Shown here: positions 43,061 to 55,740 of the stretch, in pieces | Numbering within the stretch: the first letter of the stretch is position 1 | Layout: each line of letters begins with the position of its first letter | Translations under genes and position numbers: made by a program | Assembly (NCBI GenBank): GCA_020744225.1 | Contig: JAGMWG010000010.1 | Coordinates: 372,001 to 436,000, forward strand | DNA length: 64,000 nt | Reading direction: 5' to 3' | Source of the DNA: Paraphoma chrysanthemicola | Lineage: Eukaryota; Ascomycota; Dothideomycetes; Pleosporales; Phaeosphaeriaceae | Notes under the pieces: model-generated | Databases searched by the model: none | Seen by the model: the letters and a program-made list of their open reading frames with translations, nothing else | What the model was told of the DNA's origin: nothing

Positions 43061-46000
43061 ATTTAATCACTCACTTTGTGGATATCGCATTCGTAATCGT
43101 CCTACTTGCCCAGAGAATTGACCACTTAGATTGAAATACGGCAAGACCAATGTACTGCCCAGCGGTGCACAGTGCTTTACGGCATCGAGGTCGTCTGTCC
43201 CGGAATCCTTCGAGGATATTCCATCCCTCTCCTGCATCGCTCAAACTGGTATACATTAATTAGCAATCATTGGGCCCCATGGCGCATCATGGATAATGCT
43301 GATTGATAGCTCAACGGTACTTGAAAATGCACATTTCCAAGTCACATTAACATCTTCTCTTGCAACCACGTTCAAAATCTCGCAACGTATTCTATTCGCT
43401 TTGCTTTTCTACTTACCTTTGTCGAAATCGAGACCATTTTGCGCAATTGTGAGTTTCAGATGAACACAGACAGTTCAAGCTCACCCCCAATAAACCTATT
43501 ATGTACCATCTCCTCAACGGCCATTGACCTTTTTCATGGAGTTCCTGTCGTTGCGCTTTCATTGGTAGTATACGTGTTCTCACATCTACGCTTTTCTGCA
43601 CGTTAGGTTGTTCTTCGACATGCACGGAATATGCTAGAATTATTTACGTAGCATGGTCGGGCTAGGTATCATATCAGTTTTTTTTTACGTATCTTACGCG
43701 GTCTTCTAAAAGAGAATATTCCACAGTGTGTTGTGTAGACGCCTTCGTGCATGAAAGTGCGTTCCATATATTGGACGATTTTCCTACACGTTGCAATCTA
43801 ATTATTTACTCAACTATAAAAACAAATACCACTCAACCTATTTGGATGGTCATGTTGCACGCATGTTAATTATCTTGCTTACACGCGCCATCATAACAAG
43901 ATGTTACAGTCAGGAGTAGATGTTATGCCCAAGAAGTATTTTTCTCGCGTTTATCATGGGCGTGTGCAATGATGTACTGAGTTGTACCTCTGCGGATGTA
44001 TAGTTAAGGAAAGTAAGAAATGTGTGAGGGTTTGTGAAATTGATGATTGAGAAGACAATACATTAGTTGTGCTATGTTTAGAGAAAGATTAGGTAATATG
44101 GAGAGGCACAATGCAATAATTGTACGTTGAAAAGTATAGTCGGAGTACAGTAGTAGGGGGAGAACGGGGTTGTCTTATTATATATTGCGCGAACAATATG
44201 TTAAAGAACTAGAGGTCGAGGAGTAGGAATATAAGTATGAAAATTCGGACGGAAGTACAGATAGCTTTACTTAAAGAGCGAATAAGTAGTTCAACAATAG
44301 GTTTAGAGAAGTAAGCTAATCGAAATCCCGTATCAAAATATTTTGTATTTAGGAATAGTGTTTAGGACGACACTTGATTGGTATTATTTGCGGTGGGTAG
44401 AAGAGGTTTAAGTAATGCATTGTGACGCGATACATTACACAGAGTTTGTACTTAATAGTAGGGTTAAGAGATATTTTTCTTAAGATGTGGAGAACGTCAT
44501 AGGTGAAGAGTAAAGTAACCTACTACACATATTGATTATGGGTGGGACGATTGCGTACTTGTATACAATTGCGTAGTTGTTAAGAGACTGTCCTTGTTCG
44601 TTTCTAACTGTTAAGTAATTAAGTAAGAATTTTAAGACGTATAAATTCAGCGCTTACAGGACTCGTATTGTAAAGCTAGTTTTTGTATCATAACGAATTT
44701 CCGCTCGCGATAATCTTGTTGTTTCCTGTGCCTTTGCTTGATCTTTACATTCTTAGCGTACAATGGAGAGAGTGTATCAGGTGATGTATACTCTTATAGA
44801 TTCGCAGCTCGAAATACGAGGCACGAAACTTCAAAGCTGTATCGACTCTTTACAAATGAGGAGCGTTTTCAAGAATACGATAGCATCAACTTAACACGCC
44901 GAATATATTGCAAGACTGCGACGGCATGAGTATATTAAAAGTAACACGTACTCGTAGACTTGCGTGGCAGAAAGTATTGTCTAGAGCAAAAAGAGGGAGA
45001 AGGTAGGTTTGTCGGGGCAGAGTTACGCTTTTGTGACCGGAAAAAGACGGGACTAGGCAATGTGTAGCAGTCTTTGACACGAGTAAAACATGTCGCATTA
45101 ATACCTCGACCTAGCAATTCATGGACTAAGTAGTCTTAGTAGTGTCACGATGCAATAAGAGCAGAAACGAATGTAGTCTACAAGTGCTAGCATCAAGGTT
45201 GATATCGTGAAAACGGAATGTAAGGATAAGACTCATCAAGATCTCGGGGTTACAAGTTGATAAGCAAAGAGTTCATCTCGCACGCTTTCTTATCTGCAAT
45301 ACGCAACATGAGCTTTGTGCTGCTTAATTCAGCATGCTCACTTATGAGCGGGATTGCCACGTCCAGGCCACCCTTGCGACACACAACCTTTACTATAAGA
45401 GGCTTGCTAGTGTTTGGCACTGCGGATTATAGGCAGTAATTATGACATTATTATTCTGAAGTCGCGATAGTAGCAATATTTAGGCCAAGTATAAGAGTCT
45501 GGCATCGTTCATCGAAGGGGATCTAGTAGTACCTCTGAAATGTAAGACTGTGTGAGTGCGCTTCTGAAGTGACGTTACACACGTTAACTTTTTGGCCTGA
45601 TACTGTGGAACTTGTAGAACGGAAAATGCGCTAGAAATAGTTATTATCATGAAGATAACTCCATATATTAGAATATACATTATTAAGTTAGGTGCATTGT
45701 GACGTCTTCATCAAATTGACACTGGTAGTGAACGGCGACTTCTGAGGTATCGTACTACTTGCCTCTTCCTGGATTGATGTAACAAATCGTGTTTGAACGA
45801 ATCTTTCAAAGCTAGGCCTTAATTATAGCTGCGTGAGATGGCACTTTAGGGGCAGCGAAATGATGATGCTTTCAAAGTTCTCATGGATGTAATTAGTATG
45901 CGACAGAAGCGCGCTTTGCGAATAAAGCAGGTTTATCAGATGAATGGCGCGTTTGAGCGTCTAAGCAAAAGGTGCCATGCATTCGCTGCTGTGTCTGATT

Positions 46001-46200
46001 AGTTAGGAAGACGTCGGCCGAGGGGAGGGTTTCCATCGTCCGATCCTCCTGGTGACCGTCGGAGCATGCTTCAGGCCGGCAACGAGTGAGTGAATTTAAC
46101 GTCAGCGTCGCGGAGAAGAACATCTATCTAGTCCGATCGTCCGATGCTATGAGCCTCGATGTCTACTGACATAAATGTAGTCTAAGAAATTAAGCTTCAC
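43061..46200. repeat. AT-rich degenerate block, probable RIP-mutated repeat relic
   Basis: About 3.1 kb with no frame above 76 codons and a sharp fall in GC: two lines I counted (43681-43740 and 44461-44520) each have 22 G+C of 60 (37%). TA-rich words dominate. This is the usual appearance of transposon copies after repeat-induced point mutation in Pezizomycotina. Short stretches on the plus strand (around 44650-45060) recall the spacing of Tc1/mariner-type transposase translations broken by many stops, but the resemblance is too weak to assign a family. No terminal inverted repeats or target duplications recognised. Confidence 0.55.
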
Positions 46201-47482
46201 ATGTAGCTTGCCAAATGAGCACTTAATGTTCGGATTGCCCACTTTCAGCAACGCCTATTGCTATGTGACATCGTTGGCGACATTCGTAAACTGTTCTAGA
46301 GTGTGCGGTGATCGCGATGAAGAGGGTGCGATGCAATCCCTTTCAAGGGAGATGTTGCGCTCGCAAGCTGATTTTGCTTCAATAAGCTCCCGCCGGAAGC
46401 CGCAGAACTTACTGATTACCTTTCAAAATTCCTCATCGAACTCGTGAGATTGTATGATTGGTTCCTCATAAGCAAAATTCTCCGGTGTAGCAATCAACTC
46501 GTGAAGGTTGGTTTGGATGTTTAGGTCGTGATCGAGAATGATCGCTGCAGGTACGCTTGAGCATGGATCTGCAAGTGGCGCGAGCCTCTCACCGCGCCGA
46601 GGTCTTCCATCCAACCACCACGTCTCCTTACAGAACGCTTTACACCACCGTTCTTCGCCCCAGCCTCACTGGTGCTTTCCTTCTACTATCCTACCAGCCT
46701 TCGCACAAGTCAGTGCTCGCGAGTGACGTTAAGAGGCCACTGGCGTGCGAGCTACCGTTGACGATCAGCGTGGCCGGGTTGCCGGATACAGGAAAAAATG
46801 CAATGCAGCGAACTGAAACTCTTACAGGGCGAAGTAGAGAAGGCCTGCAAACTCACCGCAACGAAAAACGTGAGCTCTAGAACACGAAATTTGCGTAGCA
46901 AGAAGTACTCCAGTTCGCTTGTTGTGAAGCTCAGCTGAACAGTGGCTTGAAGATTATCCGCATTTGTGGGGTCTAAGCGGGAAGGATGTCCACGCGAAAT
47001 GATCAGGGTCACCACAGCCTCAACGCACTGGCTCTAAACACGCATCGGTATGCCCTTTTGCGGTTTCCGGCAACTGAATGTTTGTGCGCATAAGCATCAG
47101 CTGCACGCTAAGGGCTACTAAGGTACATAGGCTCAAAATAGCACCGCCAGATGGGGTCGGAAACTGTGGCAGTACACTGACTCAGACCAATCAAAACGTC
47201 GCCATGAACGCCAGAATTCCCCAAACGAGCCAATGGGTCGCCAGCAACCAGCCCATTGACGCAGAAAACCTGGAGAAGGACTAGTTCTAGCCAATCCCAA
47301 AGGTTTAGGCACCTCAGCCGCACCGCGAGGATCGCATCGCTGAGCTGTGCATGGCGAGATGAGGTGGCCGCCTTATGGCTGGCTTCACAGCCGTGCCCGT
47401 ATAAAGGAGCTTCGCGCTGAGCTCCTGCTATGTTCACCAGCGACGGCTTACGACTTCACGATATTCACGAGGTCTGCCAATC
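46201..47482. other. Intergenic, transition out of the AT-rich block
   Basis: GC recovers to normal. Frames of 60-110 codons on both strands without support. The right end is the promoter of the S41-like gene. Confidence 0.45.
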
Positions 47483-49967
47483 ATGCGTTCCGTCACCCAA
47501 TTAGCTCTCGTTGCCGGTGCGGCAGCGCAAGTCATCGAGGCGCCCTTCGCGCTTCATCGTGGGGACATTCTCGATCATCCACTTCCTTCAGTCTCGAAAC
47601 GAAACACATTCGAACCCTGCGCCGAGGTTTCTCAATTATGGGCCGCTCAAGTAGCCCAACTCTCCAACCCAGGCGCTGCACCAGCCCAGATCCGGGTGCC
47701 TGCCAAGCGTGCATACGAGTGCCTGTTGAGCGTGCCAGTCGACTCCGCTGGAGACCTCAAAGAGATTGATGAGCTCAAGGCGTACCTTCAATACCAGTCT
47801 ACTTTACCATGGCTCAAGGCAGGTGTCAAAGGCCAGATTGAGCCTTTGGACGTTCTAGCCAATCTCGACATAATTGCGGATGGGATCAAGAAAAAGTCAT
47901 ACAAGAGTGATTATGATGTCCAATTGTCAATTCGACAATTGTTAGACAGTGAGTGCCGTAAGACATAATTACCAACTTGTCTGATTTAGTCCACAGAGGC
48001 TGGTGACTTCCACCTGCAATACATTCCAGACATTACCAACGTCTTCCAATTTGCCCGTCCGACTGGCGTGCTCGTCTCGATTTCCGCCGATGGTCTTGCA
48101 CTGCCCAAGATATATCTCTACTCCGACCTGCCCAAAACAGCAACGGGTAACATCGCGGCATCGGCGATCACAAAGATCAATGGCCAAAACGCCACCGAAG
48201 TCCTTCAAAAGCTCTCTGAGGGCACAAAGTACCACGATGCAGACACTAGATACAACACAGTCTTCCCAAACCCCGCACTAGATGCATTAGGCACCGATAG
48301 CGGCGGTCTTTCGTACGCGCACTATGTTTACGCCGGCCCAACGACTACCTTCACTTTCGAAAATGGTACGGAGAAAACCATTGACAACATCGCTGTGATA
48401 CCTTCCATCTTTGACTTTAAGAAGGTCTCTGATGGTGCTAGCTTTTTCAAGGCGTTCTGCTCTGGGCCTCAGGCGGTCCTCAAGCCTAGCGGGTCTGCCA
48501 CAGCATCTGCTACACTCAGGGCAACTTCAACACAAAAGCCAGTTGCAACACCTACTTCTGTAGGTCTGCCCGGATACCCAACGCCGCAATTCCTCCAAAG
48601 CTCGAAGAAGGTCTCCGGCTACTACCTCGGCGATTCGTACAAGGACACTGCTGTCCTGGCGATTCCGGCATTTAGCCCTTCTTCTACCGACTCCAAATAT
48701 CCCGACTCCACGACTGGCGGGTTCATTGAGACCCAGGCACTTCTACAGAAATTCTTCGCTGAGGCTGTCAAGGCGGGCAAGAAGAAGCTTGTGATTGACC
48801 TTCGCGGAAACGGTGGCGGCACCATCGATATGGGCTTCGAGTTATTCAAGCAGCTCTTCCCAACCATCGAGCCATACGGCGCTGCTCGTTATCGCGCGCA
48901 CGAAGCTTTCCACTACTACAGCGCCCTTGTTGCTGATGTTGCCCTTGAGGGTGATGACAAGGATGGCAAGATTGGCATGGATTGGGACGATGCTGACTAC
49001 GGCATTCAGAGCACTTTCCTCTGGTCTAATATCCTGGACAAGAACCTTCAGAAGTACAAGAGCTACAAGGATTACTACGGGCCGCAGACAATCAATGGCG
49101 ACACATTTACCTCTATTCGCCGCTATAATGTAAGTCTGGAAACCCTGTTCGATCGTGAACATACTTACGTTGATGCAGTTCTCCAACAATCTTGGTGGCC
49201 ACACTTTGTCGGCCTCATTGACTGGTTACAACCAGTTTAAGAACATCAAGACTCAGCCTTTCCAATCTGACGATATCGTCATCATCCAAGACGGCTTCTG
49301 CGGCTCTACCTGCGCTATCTTTGCCGAACTCATGCGCGAGCAAGGCAAAGTGCAAACAATCGCAATCGGTGGGCGCCCACAAAACGCACCCATGCAAGGC
49401 GTTGGAGGCTCAAAGGGCTCCCAGCGACTCGGCATGGATGCGCTATATCAGTTCGCCGAACGCACCATCAAGATCGCCGAAGCGCTCGACGGTATTGCCG
49501 TTGCTAATAAGCTCAACCAGACCGCCGTGGGCAAGATATACAATGCCGAACAGATCTTCGTCCGCACTACACCTCCATCCGCAGGTTCACTTATTCTCGG
49601 CGCCGTGAACTCGCTTAACAACCAGCGCATGAACGACAGCACGGACACGCCGCTCGAATTCCAGTACGAGGCGGCAGATTGCCGACTATTCTACACCACG
49701 GCAACGTACCTTGATCCGGTCAATATGTGGAAAGCTGTGTGGGAAGCGAAGTGGGGCAAGGGCAAGTGCGTGCCAGGCAGCACGGGAGACAAGACCGCGA
49801 TCGGTGTGCTGGAGAACAAGTCCACTTTTGGATCGAAGAGCGGGGGTGCTCAGCAGACGAACGCAAATGGCCAGCCTATTGAGTCCACCGGTGCGGCATC
49901 GTCGATGAGTGTATCGAGTGTGGTTGCTACATTCGCGGCTATGGTGGCGTTGGCGAAGGTGATGTAG
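47483..49967 (+). CDS. Secreted, GPI-type peptidase S41 family protein (795 aa)
   Basis: Extracellular protein with a tail-specific protease (S41) domain. Exons 47483-47948, 47997-49129 and 49179-49967 (introns 48 and 49 bp). A 16-residue signal peptide (MRSVTQLALVAGAAAQ) comes first, then an ~250-residue N-terminal region with a PDZ-like segment (VLVSISADGLALPKIYLY). A Ser/Thr-rich linker sits around 315-345 (SATASATLRATSTQKP). The S41 core shows VIDLRGNGGGTIDMG and DGFCGSTCAIFAE, with Ser576 the likely nucleophile. The C-terminus has a Ser-rich stretch and a hydrophobic end (VVATFAAMVALAKVM), as in GPI-anchor signals. Fungal members of this type are poorly characterised; proteolytic activity is inferred. 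Confidence 0.87.
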
Positions 49968-50462
49968 GCACCCTTGTGAGATGCTAGATTTGTATATACC
50001 CCTAGATGATGAGAAGCGACTCAGTCGCATGACCAAATGTAACGTATTCAAACATTGACTGTAGAATGTGTGCGATTTTATCATGGCCACGATACTGGTT
50101 GACTTCGGAATTTGGTGGTTGCGGGGCCCGCATCCGGAACATGCGGGATGTGGAGGTACAACAGCCCGATACTAAAGGTTCGTCCTTCCAGACGTCCTCG
50201 GTCACTCTCTTCATCTCTTGTTCGGCTAACAAAAGTACCTCCGGGCCGGGCGTCGGCCTCACCCCGCATCTTGAGCGTCTGTTTCGTCCGCTACCACCGA
50301 TCAATTTGGCCAAGGCTTCCTAGATGAGGGCGTTAAACATCGCCTACAGCAAACGAACCGTGTCCGACGGTAGCCCGCGGAATGCGGCATGCAGCATAAT
50401 AGGCATGCGTGGATGCACTATTGCACTTGCCATGCCTGCAGCCAACGAAATCCTTTCACAAC
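49968..50462. other. Intergenic, promoter of P450
   Basis: Tail of the S41 gene and promoter of the downstream P450; nothing else seen. Confidence 0.5.
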
Positions 50463-52088
50463 ATGGCTGTCATGTCCTATAGTCCGTTGACTGTTCTTAT
50501 CGTCGCAATCCTAGGACTGGGCCTCTATCGTCTTCAACAATGGATTAAAGATCGAAAGAAGTTACCACTTCCGCCAAAAGCACCTGGTCTGCCTATTGTC
50601 GGCAGCCTGCCGGATATCCTCGCCGCCACCAAGGTCGGTCGACAACACCTCCTTTTTGGCAAGTGGGCGCGTGAACATGGGGAGATTGTGCGGGTCCAAG
50701 CTGGACCGTTCACAGAGTACTTCTTAAACAGCGACACCGCTGTCAAAGAGATCTTTGACAAGCAATCTTCTGCGAGCTCGGAGCGACCACGCTGGATCGT
50801 AAGCAACGAGCAGATCTGCGATGAAAAGAATGTCTTACTCCTGAATGCGAGCCATCCAACATGGAAACTTCAGAGGAAGGTCATTTTACAAGGCATGACT
50901 AGTGTTGCACGTGCGGACGCAGGTTTACCCTACTTGCATTACGAAACCGCGAAGTTTTTGAAGGACGTGGCTAGTAATGCCAAACTCGCCAAATCAAGCG
51001 TGGACCTTTTCAACGAGATTGGACGATATACGTACAGCGCCTTTGCCAGTCAGGCTTTCGGAATGGACATCCCTACCGCGGACAACCCTGCCATCAAGTA
51101 CATCTATGAAAGCGGCCTGGAACAGATCCTCGGAACATTACCTGGCTCACACATCGTCGACATCTTACCCATCCTCGATCGCCTGCCTCTTCTTTTGAAA
51201 CCCTGGGAATCGAAAGCCCGAGCCCTCTTCCAGGACAACATGAGATGGTGTATCGAACGCATGAACCGTGTGCAGGCTTCCATGCGTGCCGGCACGGCAA
51301 GCGACTCTTTCCTCTCGCGCGTCCTTCAAGACGAGAAGAACATGGGCTTCTCCGATAAATCCGAGGCCGCATACCTCGCCTTAATGCTCATCATCGGCGC
51401 AGCAGATACATCCAAGATGTCATCATGGTCCTTCCTCGAAGCCATGATGCGCTTTCCCGACGTCCAGGCCAAAGCACTGCGGGAGATCGAAGCCGTGGTC
51501 GGCGTCGCAGATCGACTACCTACGTATGCCGATCTCGACAAGATTCCGTATGTGCGATACCTGATGAAAGAACTCTGGCGGTGGCGCCCACCGGTCTCAC
51601 TGGGTCATCCACATACCACGACGCGTGAACTGGTGTATAATGGCCAACGAATACCTAAAGGCTCGCGCATCCATCTCAACGCTTGGGCTATCGGACGCGA
51701 TCCGTCCCGACACCAAGATCCAGAGCGCTTCTGGCCCGAACGGTACGAAGGCGACTTGACCACGAGCGAAGAATCCAAGAATTCTGCCGACGTGAGGAAA
51801 CGCGATCACTTCGCTTTCGGCTCGGGCCGACGTATTTGTCCTGGATATCATGTCGCAGAACGTTCGTTGGCCATCGCGATTATGCGGCTCGTGTGGGCGT
51901 TTGAAATTGTTCCTGCGAAAGGGGCGAAACTGCCGCTTGATCCCCGGGATTATCCGGGAGAGATGCCAGGGAATCCGGGAGATGGGATGCCAGTGGAATT
52001 GAGGATTCGGAGTGAGGAAAAGAGGATGGTGATTGAGAGGGAGTTCGAGAGGGAGGAGGTAGGAAAAACGAATCTGGTGAGTTTGTGA
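50463..52088 (+). CDS. Cytochrome P450 monooxygenase (541 aa)
   Basis: Heme-thiolate oxygenase, ER-anchored. Intronless from ATG 50463 (MAVMSYSPLTVLIV); an N-terminal membrane helix is followed by a basic-proline hinge (KKLPLPPKAPGLP). Motifs: I-helix GAADTSKMSS, K-helix ExxR in KELWRW, PERF-type block DPERFWPERY, and the heme loop FAFGSGRRICPG with ligand Cys459. The LPPGPKGLPIVG-type start and HFAFGSGRR signature resemble O-methylsterigmatocystin-oxidoreductase/CYP620-like fungal P450s in general layout; the exact CYP family cannot be assigned by eye. It is convergent with the TPP-dependent enzyme 144 bp downstream, and a second P450 lies at 59.7-61.4 kb. Confidence 0.93.
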   Translation: MAVMSYSPLTVLIVAILGLGLYRLQQWIKDRKKLPLPPKAPGLPIVGSLPDILAATKVGRQHLLFGKWAREHGEIVRVQAGPFTEYFLNSDTAVKEIFDKQSSASSERPRWIVSNEQICDEKNVLLLNASHPTWKLQRKVILQGMTSVARADAGLPYLHYETAKFLKDVASNAKLAKSSVDLFNEIGRYTYSAFASQAFGMDIPTADNPAIKYIYESGLEQILGTLPGSHIVDILPILDRLPLLLKPWESKARALFQDNMRWCIERMNRVQASMRAGTASDSFLSRVLQDEKNMGFSDKSEAAYLALMLIIGAADTSKMSSWSFLEAMMRFPDVQAKALREIEAVVGVADRLPTYADLDKIPYVRYLMKELWRWRPPVSLGHPHTTTRELVYNGQRIPKGSRIHLNAWAIGRDPSRHQDPERFWPERYEGDLTTSEESKNSADVRKRDHFAFGSGRRICPGYHVAERSLAIAIMRLVWAFEIVPAKGAKLPLDPRDYPGEMPGNPGDGMPVELRIRSEEKRMVIEREFEREEVGKTNLVSL

Positions 52089-52232
52089 GACGACAATGGT
52101 GAGATGAGCATTTGTGTTGACATAGGACAGGAACCAATGCAATAATTTATGAAGTGGGTTGATAACATTCGTGTAGTTGGATATGAGAGACATGCTAAGG
52201 GGTTGGTAGCTAGTAGGTTCTGATCTTGGATA

Positions 52233-54379
52233 TTACATCATGACCTCAATAAGCATGCCTTTCTTCTCAACGCCGACTCTTTGCACTGCCTCTTCGAGCG
52301 CCTGTTTCATCTCTCTTATATTGTGTACTCGCACACCTTTCATCCATCCAGTTTCAGGACCAGCTGCTGCTTCTGCCAGCGCAGAAAAGTTTGGGGTGGG
52401 CCGAATCGAGATATTCAGTTCATCCTCGGTCGCATCCTTGTTCAGTCCTTCGGGATACACCCATTCTACGGAATTACGTGGAGCTTTCCAGCCTGGTAGG
52501 CTGATTAGTATATGTTGTAACAGCGATTAAAGGGATGGGTTTGAATGGCTTACCTCCATTGTTCAACAAAATTGTCAAGATTGGAATCTTGTACTTGCTG
52601 GCGACCCACAATGCGCTAGACGGCGCAGCACACATGAAGCTCCCGTCACCAACAACTTGGCACACGATGCTTGCCTGGGCGTTTTTATCTTTCTCTCCTT
52701 GCAATGCTAATTTCACACCAACTGCGGCTCCATTACTCCAGCCGATCCCGGTTGCGCCGCAATTGATCCAGCTACCAGGTCTACTGGGCTGAAGCTGATC
52801 GTGCATAATTTGGCTATTGGTGACCGCCTCGACGACGAAGGTTGATGTATCGGGAAGTTCGGACCGCAGGAGAGATCCGACGTTCTGCCCGTTCAATGCT
52901 TCATTATCGCCAACTCGGGCTTCCGATTTGATTTCTGCAAGCCGAGCTCGATGCGCTTCGGTTTGCCTTTGCATGCGCGCTTCGTATTTTACATCCTTGA
53001 GTGACTCGATAAGCGTCTGATCGTTTTTGATATATTCGACAAGCTGCCCAAGTGCCGTGAAACTATCCGCTCGCCATCTTCCGTGAGCAGGGAAGAAGGA
53101 CACGCGTAGTTGTTCGTTCAGCGGGTCGATATCAACATGGAATATTTTCGCGTGTTTAGGCGGTGGGTTCTTCGAAGGCATCCAAGGTATATCGCAGTCC
53201 AGCATCAGAATCACATCCGCATCTTTAGTGCACTCGCCCATGCCCAGACGAAAACCTTCGGATGCCGGATGGGAGACTGGAAAGCACATGTCTGATCCTC
53301 CGGTGTCATGCACTCGTATACCTGGCACAAGGTCGGCAAGCGCAACGAGAAGTTCTGGAGTGCGTCGGTCGCGCCCAGAGTATCCTGCGATGATGAGCGG
53401 GCGCTCAGCGTAGACCAGCGCCTTCGCGATGTCTCGCACGCCATCAATTGGCAACGCACTTGGCCCAACCGGTACCCACTCCTCTTGCTGAAGTGACTTC
53501 GGCTCGATTTCCTCAGCGAGAACTTCTCTCGTAGCTGTTAAGTACACCGGGCCTCTTGGTGCGCTGTTCGCAAATTGCAGAGCGCGCCCGATCATTTGCT
53601 TGGCGTTCAGACCCGTACGAATCTCTCCTGCGTACCTACAGTACTGTCGCACAATCGCCGTCTGATCATGGGGATCTTGTAGCCAATTGCTATACTCTGT
53701 CCTCGAGCCCAGAAGCTCACCTGACTCAGTATACGGGCAAAGTCCAGCGAGAATAAAGACAGGAGCACGACCAATGCTTGCGTTATGTACGCCTTGGCCG
53801 AGTGCCTGCGTGCCAACATCAACGTGCACGAGAACCGCTTGCGGTCTCCCTGTCACACGCGCAAAGCCATCTGCTATGGAGATGGCGGTGACCTCGGAAG
53901 GACATGTAACCATGCGTGGAAATGCATTTGGTCGTTCTCTTTTGCCTTTGACGAACGCTTCGAGGATTGAGGGATGATCTGAACCGACATTGACAAAACA
54001 GTTGGTCACACCGGCCTATTCAAGGTTTAGTGAGAGTGTACATGTGGGAGAAGTGACATAGATGTACCTGCCAAAGTCCTTCAAAAATGGTGAACGCAGT
54101 GGAATGTCTACATGGGGTGAGTTGGGAGCTTCTTTGAACAGATCTGAAGATCACATACGTCTCTGGTGATGCTTCTACGTTATGGTCATCATCTAGGCTT
54201 GGACTTGAGTAGTGTTTTGAATGTCTGGTGGTAGATAGGAACCGAGCCTCGGACGGTAAGCACGCTGCGGGGAAGTGTACGGGACGTCTTGCAGGAACAA
54301 CGTTGCAACGTGCGAGCACTCGTTGCGAATACCACATCGACCAGCATTGTGTACTGGTCCGAGCTCTCCATAGTATCAT
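52233..54379 (-). CDS. Thiamine-diphosphate-dependent lyase/decarboxylase, acetolactate-synthase-like (660 aa)
   Basis: Four exons: 54379-54159, 54107-54068 (40 bp), 54015-52554 and 52492-52233; introns of 51, 52 and 61 bp, all in frame. The N-terminal ~85 residues are Arg/Ser-rich without acids at first (RVLARCNVVPARRPVHFP), like a mitochondrial presequence. A later ATG (54337) is an alternative start, giving 646 aa. The PYR domain begins AGVTNCFVNVGSDHPS, with the catalytic glutamate region CPSEVTAISIADGFARVTG. The PP domain has the GDG...NN cofactor motif (GDGSFM 543-548, NN 572-573). Family members include acetolactate synthase, benzaldehyde lyase and benzoylformate decarboxylase; the specific reaction is unknown. 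The neighbouring P450s and transporter suggest a specialised rather than branched-chain amino acid role. Confidence 0.88.
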
Positions 54380-55740
54380 TGTGGTATAGCTCAAAATAGA
54401 CTTAGCCAGAAATGGGGTGGTGGTCTGGGGAGTAAGTGGGACGTGTGTGCAGCATGCCGGGTACGCATTTTGCGGACGTGCGCTTACCCTCACCCTCCTA
54501 CTACACGCTTTGCTCTACCTTCTAGCTCAACCACTACAGAAAGTAAAAGCAGGTCAAGCGATTAAAGTTATGCTTATTGTGTGCAATACGTAACTATGAG
54601 TCCCACGAAGTTGCGCCGCAACCACTGTATGCTGGTGTGCATGACGCAACGGCCACGGGCTAGAATGGGTAACCCGAGGCACTTCTCGGCGGCAGACCAG
54701 CTCGACGCTGCCTGCTTTCATCCCAACTACTGACCACAAGGCCGTGAAGGATCCGACTTTCCAGGGTATCATGAGTGAACAGATCAGGTCTCTCTGCCTC
54801 CCTTTTCATAGCACCTTCTTGAGGCAATGCGGGCGGATCTTCAAACATGCTCATTGTTGAGCTCAGTTGTGTCCAAACAGGCTGAACAAACAAGATGAAA
54901 TGCGCCTGCATATGATGGGTTCACCGGAATGAAGGGTAGGAATGCGTGAGGATGGCCGCCAAGGACGAGCGCGAATTTTGCAGGTTCTCCAACTCCACCC
55001 CGCATCGGCATCTCTTGGCAGGCTCCACTCCCTAGAGGTCTTCACCAGCCTTCCGCCCGTGTCTGCGCAATCCCTGGGCCTCTTTCCGCTGACATGTACA
55101 TCTTCAGCGCGCTCGAGATCGCGTCCCGGCGCGACTGAAAGTCACTCGACGCGTGAAAATGTTCTCCATCCTACGTACTCCAAGGTCCTCTATCAAGATG
55201 CCTTGCCCTCCATCAAGCAACGGGGCTGGGCCATAGCCGGTTGAAGATAGTCACTTCTTGATGGTCTCTTGTCCAGCGTTACTGCCTTGGCCTATCTCTT
55301 GTCTTCTCCGCACCATAAGCCCGCAAAGAGTGCGCGGACGCACTTGGCTGCTTAATGCGACTGCGTCGGCCAGCGACGATCTCACCCAAGTACAGAATTC
55401 CCCTGTTCTTCGGTCTATCAGTCAACGATGTCACGTCTCGGCGACGCAGATTAAGGAAGTGGTCATCGGGCGAGCAAGCTTGGCGATGTTGGAGCCCGTT
55501 CTGATAATGCTGTCGGCCTTGCCGATTCGCACGCGATAGGCTCTTCGAATTGTGCTAGCTGTAGGGCAAGCACAGGTAGACCAGGCTCATGGGCGTATGC
55601 CTGCCATGAAATGTACTGCGTCGATCAGGTCGCCCACAGCTATATAGGGTCAGAGACCGTCCGCTTAAGCGGCGATCTATGCTTCCCGCATTCTGCTTGC
55701 GAAGACGCGACCGAACCTGAGTGCGCATACCTCTTCCACC
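54380..55740. other. Divergent intergenic region, 1.4 kb
   Basis: Promoters of the TPP-dependent enzyme (-) and the transporter (+). Only short unsupported frames. Confidence 0.5.
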
